Origin: Cellulosimicrobium cellulans
Lineage (GTDB): Bacteria; Actinomycetota; Actinomycetes; Actinomycetales; Cellulomonadaceae
NCBI RefSeq assembly: GCF_016921195.1
Contig: NZ_JAFGYF010000012.1
Location: 47,416-111,415 of the forward strand
DNA length: 64,000 nucleotides
Direction: 5' to 3'
Below are positions 1-9,109 of this stretch, piece after piece. The position numbers and the translations under genes were made by a program. The stretch's first letter is position 1, and every line of letters starts with the position of its first letter. The notes under the pieces were generated by a model. That model saw only the letters and a list, made by a program, of their open reading frames with translations. It ran no database searches and was not told the DNA's origin.

Positions 1-1
1 C

Positions 2-1363
2 CCCCCGCCTGTCACCGTCGCCCTCGTCGGCGCCGGCAACCGTGGTCAGACGTACGCGCGCTGGATCGCCGAGCACCCCGAGCGCGCACGTCTCGTCGCC
101 GTCGCCGACCCCCGCCCCCACCAGCGCGGGCTCGTCGTCGACCAGGCCGTCGCGGCGCAGGCCGGCCTCTCCGCAGCCCAGGCCGTCGCGTCGGGCACCG
201 CGCTCAATGTCGAACCGGGTGCCGAGCTCCCGCAGGTCGCGGAGTTCGCCGGCTGGCGCGACCTCGTCGCCGCGGGCGACGCCGACCGGGCCGCGGGGGG
301 CACCGGTCGACTCGCGGACATGGTGATCGTCGCGACGCAGGACCGCGAGCACCGCGACCCCGTCGTCGCGCTCGCGCCGCAGGGGTACGCGATCCTCGTC
401 GAGAAGCCGCTCGCGCCGAGCCCGGAGGAGTGCCGGGACGTCGTGGACGCGGTCGAGGAGTCGGGCGTGCTCTTCGGCGTGTGCCACGTGATGCGCTACA
501 TGCCGTACACGGACCTCGTGAAGTCGGTCGTCGACTCGGGCGTCCTGGGCGAGATCGTCAACGTCCAGCACCTCGAGCCCGTCGGCTGGTGGCACGACGC
601 CCACTCCTACGTGCGCGGCCCGTGGCGCTCGGAGAAGACGTCGAGCCCGATGCTCCTCGCGAAGTCGAGCCACGACCTCGACTGGATCCGCTACGTCACG
701 GGCAAGCGGATCGCGACGGTCGCGAGCTTCGGCTCCCTCAAGCACTTCCGGCCCGAGGAGCGGCCCGCGGGCGCGGCGGACCGCTGCCTGGACTGCCCGC
801 TCGAGCCCACGTGCCCGTACTCGGCGCCGCGCCTGTACCTGTCGACGCTCCGCGAGAAGGGCCCGATCTGGCCGGTCTCCGTCATCACGGACGCGACCGA
901 CGAGGCGGGCGTCGTCGAGGCCTTGCGTACCACCGACTACGGCCGCTGCGTCTACGACTCGGACAACGACGTCGTCGACCACCAGGTGGTCGCGATGGAG
1001 CTCGAGGGCGGCGGCGCGGCGACGTTCACCATGACGGCGTTCTCCGAGCAGGACCACCGCAAGACCCAGATCTTCGGGACCCACGGGTGCCTCGACGGTG
1101 ACGGCGAGAAGGTCCGCGTGACCGACTTCCGCGACGGCAGCGTGACCGTGCACGACGGCGGCCACCACGGCGCCACGAACGCCGCCGACGACCACGGCGG
1201 CGGCGACTCGGGCGTCATGGACGCGTTCGTGCGCGCCGTCGCCACGGGCGACCCGAGCCACGTCCGGTCGGGCGCCGTCGAGTCCCTCCAGAGCCACCTC
1301 GCCGTGTTCGCGGCCGAGGAGTCGCGCCACCGGCGCACCGTCGTCGACGTCCCGGCCCGCTGA
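2..1363 (+). CDS. Gfo/Idh/MocA-family oxidoreductase, 5' end outside window
   Basis: A cytosolic NAD(P)-dependent dehydrogenase acting on a sugar or sugar derivative. The start codon lies upstream of the window; the frame is open from base 2 with the nucleotide-binding motif VALVGAGNRG at once, then MVIVATQDREH and EKPLAPSPEEC, the family's conserved active-site lysine region. About 453 residues are visible. After the cofactor domain there is a cysteine cluster, CLDCPLEPTC, seen in one subgroup of this family and possibly metal-binding (inference). The next gene, a sugar-binding lipoprotein, starts 103 bases on across a C/A-rich spacer with no hairpin, so both may share a transcript. The substrate cannot be read from the sequence. 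Confidence 0.88.
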   Translation, partial: PPPVTVALVGAGNRGQTYARWIAEHPERARLVAVADPRPHQRGLVVDQAVAAQAGLSAAQAVASGTALNVEPGAELPQVAEFAGWRDLVAAGDADRAAGGTGRLADMVIVATQDREHRDPVVALAPQGYAILVEKPLAPSPEECRDVVDAVEESGVLFGVCHVMRYMPYTDLVKSVVDSGVLGEIVNVQHLEPVGWWHDAHSYVRGPWRSEKTSSPMLLAKSSHDLDWIRYVTGKRIATVASFGSLKHFRPEERPAGAADRCLDCPLEPTCPYSAPRLYLSTLREKGPIWPVSVITDATDEAGVVEALRTTDYGRCVYDSDNDVVDHQVVAMELEGGGAATFTMTAFSEQDHRKTQIFGTHGCLDGDGEKVRVTDFRDGSVTVHDGGHHGATNAADDHGGGDSGVMDAFVRAVATGDPSHVRSGAVESLQSHLAVFAAEESRHRRTVVDVPAR

Positions 1364-1466
1364 CGCGTCCGGCGCGACGACCGCACCTCCACAGCACCAC
1401 ACCGCACAGCACCACCCCACCCCCCACCCGCCCACCCCGGCGGGACCTCACCAAGGAGACACGTCG

Positions 1467-2741
1467 ATGACCCTGCGCACGACGAAGCGCCTCTGGACCG
1501 CCGCCCTCGCGGTCGGCACGCTCGGCGCGCTGAGCGCCTGCGCCGGCGGTGCCGGCGCCGGCAGCTCCACCCCCACCCCCGAGGACGGCGCCGCGTCCGG
1601 CTCCGTGACGATGTGGACGTACCCCGTCATCGCCGACGAGGCCGCCCACAAGGCCTTCTGGGACGAGCAGATCGCCGCCTTCCAGGAGGAGAACCCGGAC
1701 GTCGAGGTCAAGGTCGAGATCTACCCGTGGGCCGGTCGTGACGAGACCCTCGCGACGGCCATCGCGGGCAACAAGGGCCCGGACGTCGTCTACCTCATCC
1801 CGGACCAGATCCCCAAGTACGGCAAGTCGCTGGCTGCGGTGGACAACTACGTCACCGACCAGGTGGGCGACCTGCGCGAGAACGCGTCGAAGGCCGTCAC
1901 GGTCGACGGCGCGATGCTCGGCTCGCCGCTGATCATGAACAGCAAGCCGCTCGTGTGCAACGCCGCGGCGTTCGAGGCCGTCGGCGAGGCCGGCAACTAC
2001 CCCGAGACGTGGGACGACCTCATGGCGCTCGCGCCGACGTTCCAGGCCGCGGGCTACGACGTCACCAACTACTGGGGCTCGGTCGACGCGACGCTCAACG
2101 AGTCCTTCTACCCGCTGCTGTGGCAGGCGGGCGGGTCCGTCTTCTCCGAGGACGGCTCGTCGGTGGCGTTCGACTCGCCCGAGGGCGTCCAGGCCCTCCA
2201 GTTCGCGGTCGACCTCGCCGAGGGCGGGTACATCGAGAAGGACCTGCTGACGACGATCCCCGCGTTCGAGCAGACCAACACCGCCAAGGGCAAGATCGCG
2301 TGCACCTGGCAGCAGGGCCCCGCCGACGTCGCCGGCTTCTGGGGCGAGGAGAACGTCGTCGTCCTCCCGCCCCTCAAGGAGGCGGAGGCGGTCGCGTTCG
2401 GCACGGTCGGCTCGCTGTCCGTGCTCAAGACGGCGGACAACCTCGACGCCGCGGGCAAGTGGGCCGCGTTCGCGACCTCGCCCGAGGTGAGCACGGAGTA
2501 CGCGAAGGCGGCGGGCTGGTTCTCGCCGTACGAGACCGAGTCGGGCCTCTACGCCGACGACCCGGTGCTCTCCGCGCTCGAGGACACGCTCCAGTACACG
2601 ACCGCGGGCGAGGTCAACGAGAAGTCCCGTGAGGTCATGGGCGTGCTCGCCCCGGAGATCCAGGCCGCGCTCATCGGCGAGAAGACGCCGGAGCAGGCCC
2701 TGAAGGACGCGGCCGCAGCGGCGAACCCGCTGCTCGGCTGA
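1467..2741 (+). CDS. Sugar ABC transporter substrate-binding lipoprotein
   Basis: Extracellular solute-binding protein (family 1, MalE/UgpB type) that delivers a sugar to the two permeases that follow. The 424-residue product starts with a lipoprotein signal: basic residues, a hydrophobic stretch and the lipobox LSAC with Cys25, so it should be anchored to the outer face of the membrane. Further on are the usual family blocks such as VTMWTYPVI and NPDVEVKVEIYPW. The ATG is supported by AAGGAG eight bases upstream. A strong hairpin follows the stop codon before the first permease. No ATPase is encoded nearby, so a shared MsmK-type ATPase is probably used (inference from the family). Confidence 0.92.
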   Translation: MTLRTTKRLWTAALAVGTLGALSACAGGAGAGSSTPTPEDGAASGSVTMWTYPVIADEAAHKAFWDEQIAAFQEENPDVEVKVEIYPWAGRDETLATAIAGNKGPDVVYLIPDQIPKYGKSLAAVDNYVTDQVGDLRENASKAVTVDGAMLGSPLIMNSKPLVCNAAAFEAVGEAGNYPETWDDLMALAPTFQAAGYDVTNYWGSVDATLNESFYPLLWQAGGSVFSEDGSSVAFDSPEGVQALQFAVDLAEGGYIEKDLLTTIPAFEQTNTAKGKIACTWQQGPADVAGFWGEENVVVLPPLKEAEAVAFGTVGSLSVLKTADNLDAAGKWAAFATSPEVSTEYAKAAGWFSPYETESGLYADDPVLSALEDTLQYTTAGEVNEKSREVMGVLAPEIQAALIGEKTPEQALKDAAAAANPLLG

Positions 2742-2748
2742 CCGACGT

Positions 2749-2788
2749 CGCGGCGCGGGCGGCCCTCCCCCTGGCCGCCCGCGCCGCG
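2749..2788 (+). promoter_or_regulatory. Intra-operon hairpin after the binding-protein gene
   Basis: Perfect 16-base inverted repeat (arms 2749-2764 and 2773-2788) around the 8-base loop CTCCCCCT. It lies between the binding-protein and permease genes. There is no T-run, so it may be an mRNA 3'-end protector or partial terminator that keeps binding-protein mRNA more abundant than permease mRNA, as known in maltose-type operons. Confidence 0.7.
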
Positions 2789-2817
2789 GCACCCCTCGCG
2801 GTACGAGAGGAGAACCC

Positions 2818-3771
2818 ATGACCGCGACCGCCCCCACCTCGGACGGGATCACCGCCGACGGGGCCGACCGGCGCCCGGCGTCGAAGCCCCCGCGCGGCGG
2901 CACCCGCCGCGTCCTGCAGCGCCGCGAGGCGAGGATCGGCCTGCTGTTCGCCCTCCCCGCGTTCCTGCTGTTCCTGCTGTTCCGGTTCGGTCCCGCCATC
3001 GCGGGCGTCGCGCTGAGCTTCTTCGACTACACCATCGGCGTCGGCGCCGAGTGGACGGGCGTCGAGAACTTCCGGCGCATGGTCGACGACCCGATCTTCT
3101 GGTCGGCGCTGCGCGTCACGGTCGTGCTGAGCCTGCTCATCGTCCCGGTGTCGCTCGCGATCTCGACGTTCATGGCGCTCATGGTGCGCCGCTCGTTCCG
3201 CGGCTCCGGCTTCTACCGGTCGGTGTTCTTCCTGCCCGTCGTCACGAGCCTCGTGCTCGCCGCGACCGTGTTCACGTGGGTGTTCTCCACGAACGGCCCG
3301 TGGTCCAAGCTCATGGGCGCGCTCGGGTTCTCGACGGAGTCCTGGCTCGGCGACACGCTGCTCGTGCTGCCCGCGCTCGCCATGGTCGCGATCTGGTCGC
3401 GCTTCGGGTACGGGATGCTCATCCTCCTCGCCCGCATGCAGGACCTGCCTCGCGAGCTCGAGGAGGCCGCCGCGATCGACGGCGCCGGACCGTGGAAGCG
3501 GTTCTGGCACATCATCGCGCCGCAGCTCAAGCCCACGCTCTTCTTCCTCGCCGTCATCGAGACGACGGCGTCGTTCCAGATCTTCGACCTCGTCTACGTG
3601 ATGACGGCGGGCGGACCGGCCCGGGCGAGCTACAACCTCGTCTTCTACATCTACGACCAGGGCTTCAAGTACTTCGACCTCGGCTACGCGAGCGCGCTCG
3701 GCGTCGCGCTGTTCGTCGTCACGCTCGTCGTCGCCCTCATCCAGCGCTTCGCCATCGGGAGGGACAAGTGA
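2818..3771 (+). CDS. Sugar ABC transporter permease, MalF/UgpA type
   Basis: First membrane subunit of the importer. The 317 residues begin with a basic, Pro-rich cytosolic tail, then six hydrophobic segments (first around LLFALPAFLLFLLF). The ATPase-contacting EAA loop is visible as EEAAAIDGAGPWKRFW near residue 220. Start: ATG preceded by GAGAGGAG. Its stop codon overlaps the GTG start of the next gene (GTGA), a sign of translational coupling. Confidence 0.92.
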   Translation: MTATAPTSDGITADGADRRPASKPPRGGTRRVLQRREARIGLLFALPAFLLFLLFRFGPAIAGVALSFFDYTIGVGAEWTGVENFRRMVDDPIFWSALRVTVVLSLLIVPVSLAISTFMALMVRRSFRGSGFYRSVFFLPVVTSLVLAATVFTWVFSTNGPWSKLMGALGFSTESWLGDTLLVLPALAMVAIWSRFGYGMLILLARMQDLPRELEEAAAIDGAGPWKRFWHIIAPQLKPTLFFLAVIETTASFQIFDLVYVMTAGGPARASYNLVFYIYDQGFKYFDLGYASALGVALFVVTLVVALIQRFAIGRDK

Positions 3772-4688
3772 CCGCCGCCGACCCCACCACCACCGAGCGC
3801 GTGCTCGAGGGGGCCGCGCTGCCGGTGCGCCCCACCGCGACCCGGCGCCGGCGCGGCCGCAAGGGCGCGAGCGACCTGTCGCTGCGCGGCAAGGTGCTGC
3901 GCTACGTCGTGCTCTCGCTCGCCGCCGTCGTGACGATCTTCCCGTTCTACGCGATGGTCGTGCTGTCGCTGAAGCCGGCCGCCGCGATCGACTTCCCCGC
4001 GTCGCTCCTGCCGACGAACCTCACGACCGAGGCCTACGGCCGCGTGCTCGGCGCGGGCAACATCGGCACCTGGCTCGTCAACACGCTCGTGTACTCGGTC
4101 GTGTCCGTCGTCGCCGTGCTGCTGCTCGCGTCGATGGCCGGCTACGCGTTCGCCAAGAAGAAGTTCCCCGGGCGCGAGGCCATGTTCTGGTCGTTCCTCG
4201 CGATGGTCATGGTCCCGTACCACGTGACCCTCATCCCGACGTTCATCCTCATCGCGCAGGCGGGCGGACTCGACACGTACTGGGGCCTGATCCTGCCGAC
4301 GCTCGCGAACGCGCAGGCCGTGTTCCTCATGCGGCAGTTCATCCTCGACCTGCCCGACGAGCTGTTCGAGGCCGCGAAGCTCGACGGCGCCTCGGAGTGG
4401 CGCATCTTCCTGCGCATCGTGCTGCCCCTGTGCAAGCCGATCCTCGCGACGCTCGGCACGTTCGTCTTCCTGTGGCACTGGAACGACTTCCTGTGGCCGC
4501 TCATCATCGGCCAGGGCACCGACCACTGGACGCTGACCGTCGGCATCGCCTCGCTCCAGCAGCAGGACGTGCCGCTCAACATGGTGCTCGCGGGCGCCAC
4601 CATCTCGTTCGTTCCGATCTTCGCCTCGTACCTCGTGGCCCAGCGCTTCTTCGTCGAGGGCGTCACCTCGTCCGGCATCAAGGGATGA
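3768..4688 (+). CDS. Sugar ABC transporter permease, MalG type
   Basis: Second membrane subunit of the importer, 306 residues. The GTG at 3768 is chosen because it overlaps the previous stop by four bases and has GGGAGG just upstream; the open frame extends further up but in the wrong context. The N-terminal 35 residues are basic (TRRRRGRKG) and cytosolic, followed by six membrane segments and the EAA loop EAAKLDGASEWRIF around residue 205. The stop overlaps the ATG of the epimerase gene (ATGA). Confidence 0.92.
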   Translation: MTAADPTTTERVLEGAALPVRPTATRRRRGRKGASDLSLRGKVLRYVVLSLAAVVTIFPFYAMVVLSLKPAAAIDFPASLLPTNLTTEAYGRVLGAGNIGTWLVNTLVYSVVSVVAVLLLASMAGYAFAKKKFPGREAMFWSFLAMVMVPYHVTLIPTFILIAQAGGLDTYWGLILPTLANAQAVFLMRQFILDLPDELFEAAKLDGASEWRIFLRIVLPLCKPILATLGTFVFLWHWNDFLWPLIIGQGTDHWTLTVGIASLQQQDVPLNMVLAGATISFVPIFASYLVAQRFFVEGVTSSGIKG

Positions 4689-5755
4689 CTCACCACATGA
4701 CCACGCAGACCAGCACCACCGCCCTGAAAGCCCCGACGTCCGTCGCGGAGCTCGAGGAGCTGCTCACGACGCCGTCGCCCGCCCTCGTGGAGGACCTGGC
4801 CGCCCGCTCGGGCGACCTCGTCATCCTCGGAGCGGGCGGCAAGATGGGTCCGAGCCTCACCGTCCTCGCCCGCCGGGCGCTCGACGCGGCCGGGCGCACA
4901 GGCGACGCCGTGCACGCCGTCTCGCGGTGGTCCGACGCCGCGCAGGCCGACCGCCTGCGCGACGCCGGCGTGAACGTCGTCGCGGCCGACCTGCTCGCGC
5001 CCGACGCGGACCTCGCCGCCCTGCCCGACGGCGCCGACGTCGTCTACATGGTGGGCGCCAAGTTCGGCACGTCGTCCGCGCCGTCGCTCGCGTGGGCCGC
5101 GAACGCGGCGCTCGTGCACGACGTCGCGCGCCGCTACGCCGACTCGACCATCGCGGCGTTCTCCACCGGGAACGTCTACCCGCTCGTGCCCGTCGAGTCG
5201 GGCGGGTGCTCCGAGGAGCACCCCGTGGGGCCGGTCGGCGAGTACGCGATGAGCTGCCTCGGGCGCGAGCGCGTGCTCCAGCACGCCGCGCTCTCGCGCG
5301 GCACGAAGGTCGTGACGATCCGCCTCAACTACGCCGTCGACCTGCGCTACGGCGTGCTGTTCGACGTCGCGTCACCGATCCTCGCGGGCGAGCCCGTGGA
5401 CCTCACGACGGGGCACGTCAACGTCGTGTGGCAGGGGTACGCGAACGAGGTCGCGCTGCGCTCGCTCGCGCTCGCGTCGTCGCCCGCGACGGCGATCAAC
5501 CTCACCGGACCGGAGACGGCGTCGGTACGGCGCCTCGCGGAGCTCCTCGGCCGCGGCCTCGACCGCGAGGTGTCGTTCACGGGCGAGCCCGCCCCGACGG
5601 CGCTCCTCAACGACGCGACGCGCTGCCACGAGCTGTTCGGCTACCCGCAGGTGCCGCTGCGCACGCTCGTGGACTGGCAGGCGCGGTGGCTCGCGGCCGG
5701 GCTGCCGACGAGCGGCAAGCCGACGAAGTTCGCCGTGCGCGACGGGGCGTTCTGA
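4685..5755 (+). CDS. NAD-dependent epimerase/dehydratase family protein
   Basis: Short-chain (extended) Rossmann enzyme of 356 residues, cytosolic. The cofactor motif is VILGAGGKMGPSL near residue 38, a slightly atypical GxGGxxG. Later parts (AAFSTGNVYPLVP, then EYAMSCLGRERVL) resemble the catalytic Ser/Tyr region of the family, although the canonical YxxxK is replaced by YAMSCLGRE, so catalysis may differ. The start at 4685 overlaps the preceding stop by four bases; a second ATG four codons on (4697) is possible. It is the first of three overlapping catabolic genes, so it probably acts on the imported sugar acid or lactone. Exact substrate unknown. Confidence 0.82.
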   Translation: MTHHMTTQTSTTALKAPTSVAELEELLTTPSPALVEDLAARSGDLVILGAGGKMGPSLTVLARRALDAAGRTGDAVHAVSRWSDAAQADRLRDAGVNVVAADLLAPDADLAALPDGADVVYMVGAKFGTSSAPSLAWAANAALVHDVARRYADSTIAAFSTGNVYPLVPVESGGCSEEHPVGPVGEYAMSCLGRERVLQHAALSRGTKVVTIRLNYAVDLRYGVLFDVASPILAGEPVDLTTGHVNVVWQGYANEVALRSLALASSPATAINLTGPETASVRRLAELLGRGLDREVSFTGEPAPTALLNDATRCHELFGYPQVPLRTLVDWQARWLAAGLPTSGKPTKFAVRDGAF

Positions 5756-6924
5756 TGACGAGCGCCGTCACGGTCCCGCGCCTCGCGGACGACGTCGCGA
5801 GGCTGCTGCGGACGGGGACCGTCATCCCCGCGCAGCCGCTCGCGCTCGACGCCGACCGCCGCCTCGACGAGCGCCGCCAGCGCGCGCTCACGCGGTACTA
5901 CCACGCCGCGGGCGCGGGCGGCGTGGCGGTCGGCGTCCACACGACCCAGTTCGAGATCCGCGAGCACGGGCTCCTGCGACCCGTGCTCGAGCTCGCCGCA
6001 GAGGTGTCGCGCGCGACGATCGCGGGCGACGCGCCCGCGGGCTCGCTGCACACCGGGCCCCGCCCGCTCGTCCAGGTCGCGGGCGCCGCCGGCGACGTGC
6101 GGCAGGCCGTCGCCGAGGCGGAGCTCGCGGCAGGACTCGGCTACGACGCGGTGCTGCTCGCGCCCCGCGTGCCCGGACTCACGGGCTCGCGCGAGGAGGT
6201 CGAGCGCGTGCTGCTCGACCGGGCGCGCGCGGTCGGCGAGGTGCTGCCCGTCATCGGGTTCTACCTCCAGGAGGCGATCGGCGGGCCGCGACTGTCCGTC
6301 GGCTTCTGGCGCGAGTACGCGTCGATCGAGGCGGTCGTCGCGATCAAGGCCGCGCCGTTCCACCGCTACCGGACGCTCGACGTCCTGCGCGGCGTCGCCG
6401 CGTCCGGGCGCGGCGACGAGATCGCGCTGTACACGGGCAACGACGACGCGATCGTCGCCGACCTCACTCAGCGCCTCGACGTCCCGGTGACCGACGCCGA
6501 GGGGCGCGCCTCGACCTTCACGGCGCGGTTCGTGGGCGGCCTGCTCGGGCAGTGGGCGGTCTGGACCCGGGGCGCGGTCGAGACGCTGGCCCTCGCGCAC
6601 GCGGCCCAGGGCATCGGGCCGGACGGGGGCGCCACCGTGCCCGACGCCGCCGCCCTCGCGACCCTCACCGCGCGCGCGGCCGGCCTCACCGACGCGAACG
6701 CGGCCGTCTTCGACGCGGCGGGCGACTTCGCGGGCGTCATCGCAGGCGTGCACGAGGTGCTGCGCCGCCAGGGCCTGCTCGAGGGCATCTGGTGCCTCGA
6801 CCCGGACGAGACCCTCTCCCCCGGCCAGGCCGACGAGCTGACGCGCGTGACGGCGTCGTACCCGTGGCTCGCGGCCGCGGACGACGCGCTCGTCGCGGAG
6901 CACCTCGAGGACTGGCTGCGATGA
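5755..6924 (+). CDS. Dihydrodipicolinate synthase family aldolase/lyase
   Basis: TIM-barrel class I aldolase-like enzyme of 389 residues, longer than housekeeping DapA (about 300). The Schiff-base lysine is most likely Lys198 in VVAIKAAPF. Family members of this kind cleave or dehydrate keto-sugar acids, N-acetylneuraminate or similar substrates. The ATG shares one base with the previous stop (TGATG), so the two genes are coupled. Its position between an epimerase and a 2-hydroxyacid dehydrogenase suggests that it yields a short 2-oxo acid or aldehyde which the next enzyme reduces or oxidises (inference). Confidence 0.82.
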   Translation: MTSAVTVPRLADDVARLLRTGTVIPAQPLALDADRRLDERRQRALTRYYHAAGAGGVAVGVHTTQFEIREHGLLRPVLELAAEVSRATIAGDAPAGSLHTGPRPLVQVAGAAGDVRQAVAEAELAAGLGYDAVLLAPRVPGLTGSREEVERVLLDRARAVGEVLPVIGFYLQEAIGGPRLSVGFWREYASIEAVVAIKAAPFHRYRTLDVLRGVAASGRGDEIALYTGNDDAIVADLTQRLDVPVTDAEGRASTFTARFVGGLLGQWAVWTRGAVETLALAHAAQGIGPDGGATVPDAAALATLTARAAGLTDANAAVFDAAGDFAGVIAGVHEVLRRQGLLEGIWCLDPDETLSPGQADELTRVTASYPWLAAADDALVAEHLEDWLR

Positions 6925-7985
6925 CCGGCGCGCCCGGCACGGAGACCGTCGCGGGGCCTGGTCCGGGAGCCGGGGCTGCCCGCGCGGTCGTCGCGGTCGC
7001 GCCGTGGTTGCGCACCGAGCTGTTCGCCCCGGACGTCTGGGAGCGCCTGGCCGGCGCGGGACCGTTCGACGTCGTCGACGACCCGCGGGCGCTCGGCGCC
7101 GCGCTCGACCGGCTGAGCCCCGCGGTGCGCGAGCGCGTCGACGCGCTCGTCATCTCCTGGGGCACGCCGCCCCTGGACGACGACCTCCTGGACCGGCTCC
7201 CCCGGCTGCGGCTCGTCGCGCACACGGGCGCCTCCGTCAAACCGTTCGTCACGCCCGCGCTGTGGGAGCGCGGGGTCCGCGTGACACAGGCGGGCCAGGC
7301 GATGGCGCGCCCCGTCGCGGAGGTCTCGGTGACGTTCGCGCTCGCGCTGCTGCACCAGGTCCCCGCGTTCCACAACGCCCTGCACGACGGCGTCCCGTGG
7401 GCCGACGCCGAGGCCGCACCCCCGCGGTACGAGATCGCGGGCACGCGCGTCGGCGTCGTCGGGGCGTCGCGCACCGGCCGTGCGGCGATCGCGATGCTGC
7501 GTGCGCTCGGCGCGGAGGTCGTGGTCGCCGACCCGACCCTCTCCCCCGCCGACGCCGCCGCGCTCGGCGCGACGCTCGTCGCGCTCGACGAGCTGCTCGC
7601 GACGAGCCGCGTGACGATGCTGCACGCGCCCGTGCTGCCCGAGACCCACCACCTGCTCGGCGCGCGCGAGCTCGCGCTCCTGCCCGACCACGCGGGCCTC
7701 GTCAACACCGCGCGGTCGTGGCTCACCGACGAGGACGCGCTCGTCCGCGAGCTCGCGACGGGGCGGATCAGCGCCGCGCTCGACGTCTACGACGCCGAGC
7801 CGCTGCCCGAGGACCACCCGCTGCGCCGCCTGCGGAACGTGCTCCTCACGCCGCACCACGCCGCCGCGACCGTGCAGGGGCGGCTCGCGCAGGGCGCGAT
7901 CGTCGTCGACGAGCTCGCGCGGTTCCGCGCGGGCGAGCCGCTGGTCCACGAGGTCCGGGAGGCGGACCTCGACCGCATGGGCTGA
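6921..7985 (+). CDS. D-isomer-specific 2-hydroxyacid dehydrogenase
   Basis: NAD(P)-dependent dehydrogenase of 354 residues, last gene of the first operon. The nucleotide-binding part reads VGVVGASRTGRAAIAML; catalytic elements follow in the family order: Arg in VNTARSWLTDEDAL, Glu in DVYDAEPLPEDHP and His in LLTPHHAAATVQ. The ATG overlaps the previous stop by four bases (ATGA). The likely role is interconversion of a 2-oxo acid and its D-2-hydroxy form in the sugar pathway above. The gene ends seven bases from the convergent EamA gene, leaving no room for a classical terminator. Confidence 0.88.
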   Translation: MTGAPGTETVAGPGPGAGAARAVVAVAPWLRTELFAPDVWERLAGAGPFDVVDDPRALGAALDRLSPAVRERVDALVISWGTPPLDDDLLDRLPRLRLVAHTGASVKPFVTPALWERGVRVTQAGQAMARPVAEVSVTFALALLHQVPAFHNALHDGVPWADAEAAPPRYEIAGTRVGVVGASRTGRAAIAMLRALGAEVVVADPTLSPADAAALGATLVALDELLATSRVTMLHAPVLPETHHLLGARELALLPDHAGLVNTARSWLTDEDALVRELATGRISAALDVYDAEPLPEDHPLRRLRNVLLTPHHAAATVQGRLAQGAIVVDELARFRAGEPLVHEVREADLDRMG

Positions 7986-7992
7986 CGCCCGA

Positions 7993-9027
7993 TCACGGCG
8001 AGCCGCCCGGGGGCGCGGCCGGCGCCGCCGGTGCCGGTCGCCGTCGCGGCAGCGTCGCGACGGCGACGCCGGCCAGGCACAGCGCACCTCCCGCGAGCGT
8101 GACGACGGCCGGGACCTCGGCGAGGACGAGCCACGACAGCATCACGACGATCGGCGGGACGAGGTACGTCGTCGCGGCCGCCCTGCCCGCGCTGAGGCGC
8201 GAGAGCGCGTATCCCCACGTCGTGAAGGCGACGGCGGTCGGGCCGAGCCCGAGGAGCACCACGGCCCACGTGGACGACGCGGGGGCCGGGCCCACGTCCG
8301 CGGCGAGCGCCGAGGCGAACGGCAGGAGCGCGACCGTGCCCGCGAGGCACCCGACCCACGTCATCGTCAGGGCGTCGACGCGTGCGAGCAGCCGCTTCTG
8401 CGACGTCGCCGCGCCCGCGTAGAGGACCGCGGCCGCCAGCCCGAGCGCGACCCCGAGGACGTCCCGCTCCCCCGAGGACGTCGCCGTCGCGATGACGGCC
8501 ACGCCCGCGAACGCGGCGGCCATGCCCACGAGGAGGCGGCGCGGGAAGCCCTCGCCGAGCAGCAGCCCCGCGAGCACCGCGACGAGGACGGGCGCGACGT
8601 TCACGAGCAGCGCCGTCGTCCCCGCGTCGAGGTGCTGCTCGGCGGCGTTGAGCGCGAGGTTGTAGAGGCTGAACCACCCCACGCCCCACGCGAGGACGGC
8701 GACGAGGACGCGACCGCGCGGGAGGACGGGACGCGCGCCGCTGCGCAGCCATCGGACGGCGACGATCGCCGTGAGGCCGACGCTGCCGGCGAGCTGACGG
8801 CCGAGCGCGAGCGACCCGGGCTCGTAGTCGTGGCCCGCGGCCCGCACACCGATGAACGCCGATGCCCACAGCAGGACCGTCACGGCCACCGCGAGGACGA
8901 CGGAGAACGCGGCGCGACGGGCCGACCCGCGAGCCGGGAGCGGCCCCGACCGGGCGGAGGTCGCTGCCGGGACGGCGGGCCGGGAGGCGTCGACGGGCGT
9001 GGTCGTCCGGGTCTCACGTGCGGTCAC
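7993..9027 (-). CDS. EamA-family (DMT) transporter
   Basis: Integral membrane transporter of 344 residues in the drug/metabolite superfamily (EamA, ten-helix type), usually an exporter of amino acids or small metabolites. Two repeats of five hydrophobic segments are visible; examples are AFSVVLAVAVTVLLWASAF near the N-terminus, with the typical W-x-SAF signature, and VILSWLVLAEVPA-like segments late in the protein. The C-terminal tail is Arg/Pro/Ala-rich. It is divergent from a LysR gene 82 bases away, a classical regulator-target arrangement. Confidence 0.88.
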   Translation of the reverse strand: MTARETRTTTPVDASRPAVPAATSARSGPLPARGSARRAAFSVVLAVAVTVLLWASAFIGVRAAGHDYEPGSLALGRQLAGSVGLTAIVAVRWLRSGARPVLPRGRVLVAVLAWGVGWFSLYNLALNAAEQHLDAGTTALLVNVAPVLVAVLAGLLLGEGFPRRLLVGMAAAFAGVAVIATATSSGERDVLGVALGLAAAVLYAGAATSQKRLLARVDALTMTWVGCLAGTVALLPFASALAADVGPAPASSTWAVVLLGLGPTAVAFTTWGYALSRLSAGRAAATTYLVPPIVVMLSWLVLAEVPAVVTLAGGALCLAGVAVATLPRRRPAPAAPAAPPGGSP

Positions 9028-9097
9028 GCGTCGATCGTCGCCCCACAGGAACGTTCAGCACCAGCGAGATCTTCTACCGCTCGATTCAGCGCGGCTG

Positions 9098-9103
9098 TAG
9101 CGT
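9098..9103 (+). promoter_or_regulatory. Probable -10 box of a leaderless lysR transcript
   Basis: TAGCGT ends seven bases before the ATG at 9110, so transcription would begin at the start codon itself. No convincing -35 box is seen. Leaderless mRNAs with a TANNNT box at this distance are common in actinobacteria. Confidence 0.5.
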
Positions 9104-9109
9104 GGGACG

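Noticed and set aside
1215..2999. Long minus-strand frame over the first binding-protein gene
   Set aside because: Arg/Gly-rich composition typical of antisense frames in high-GC DNA; it spans a hairpin and two real genes.
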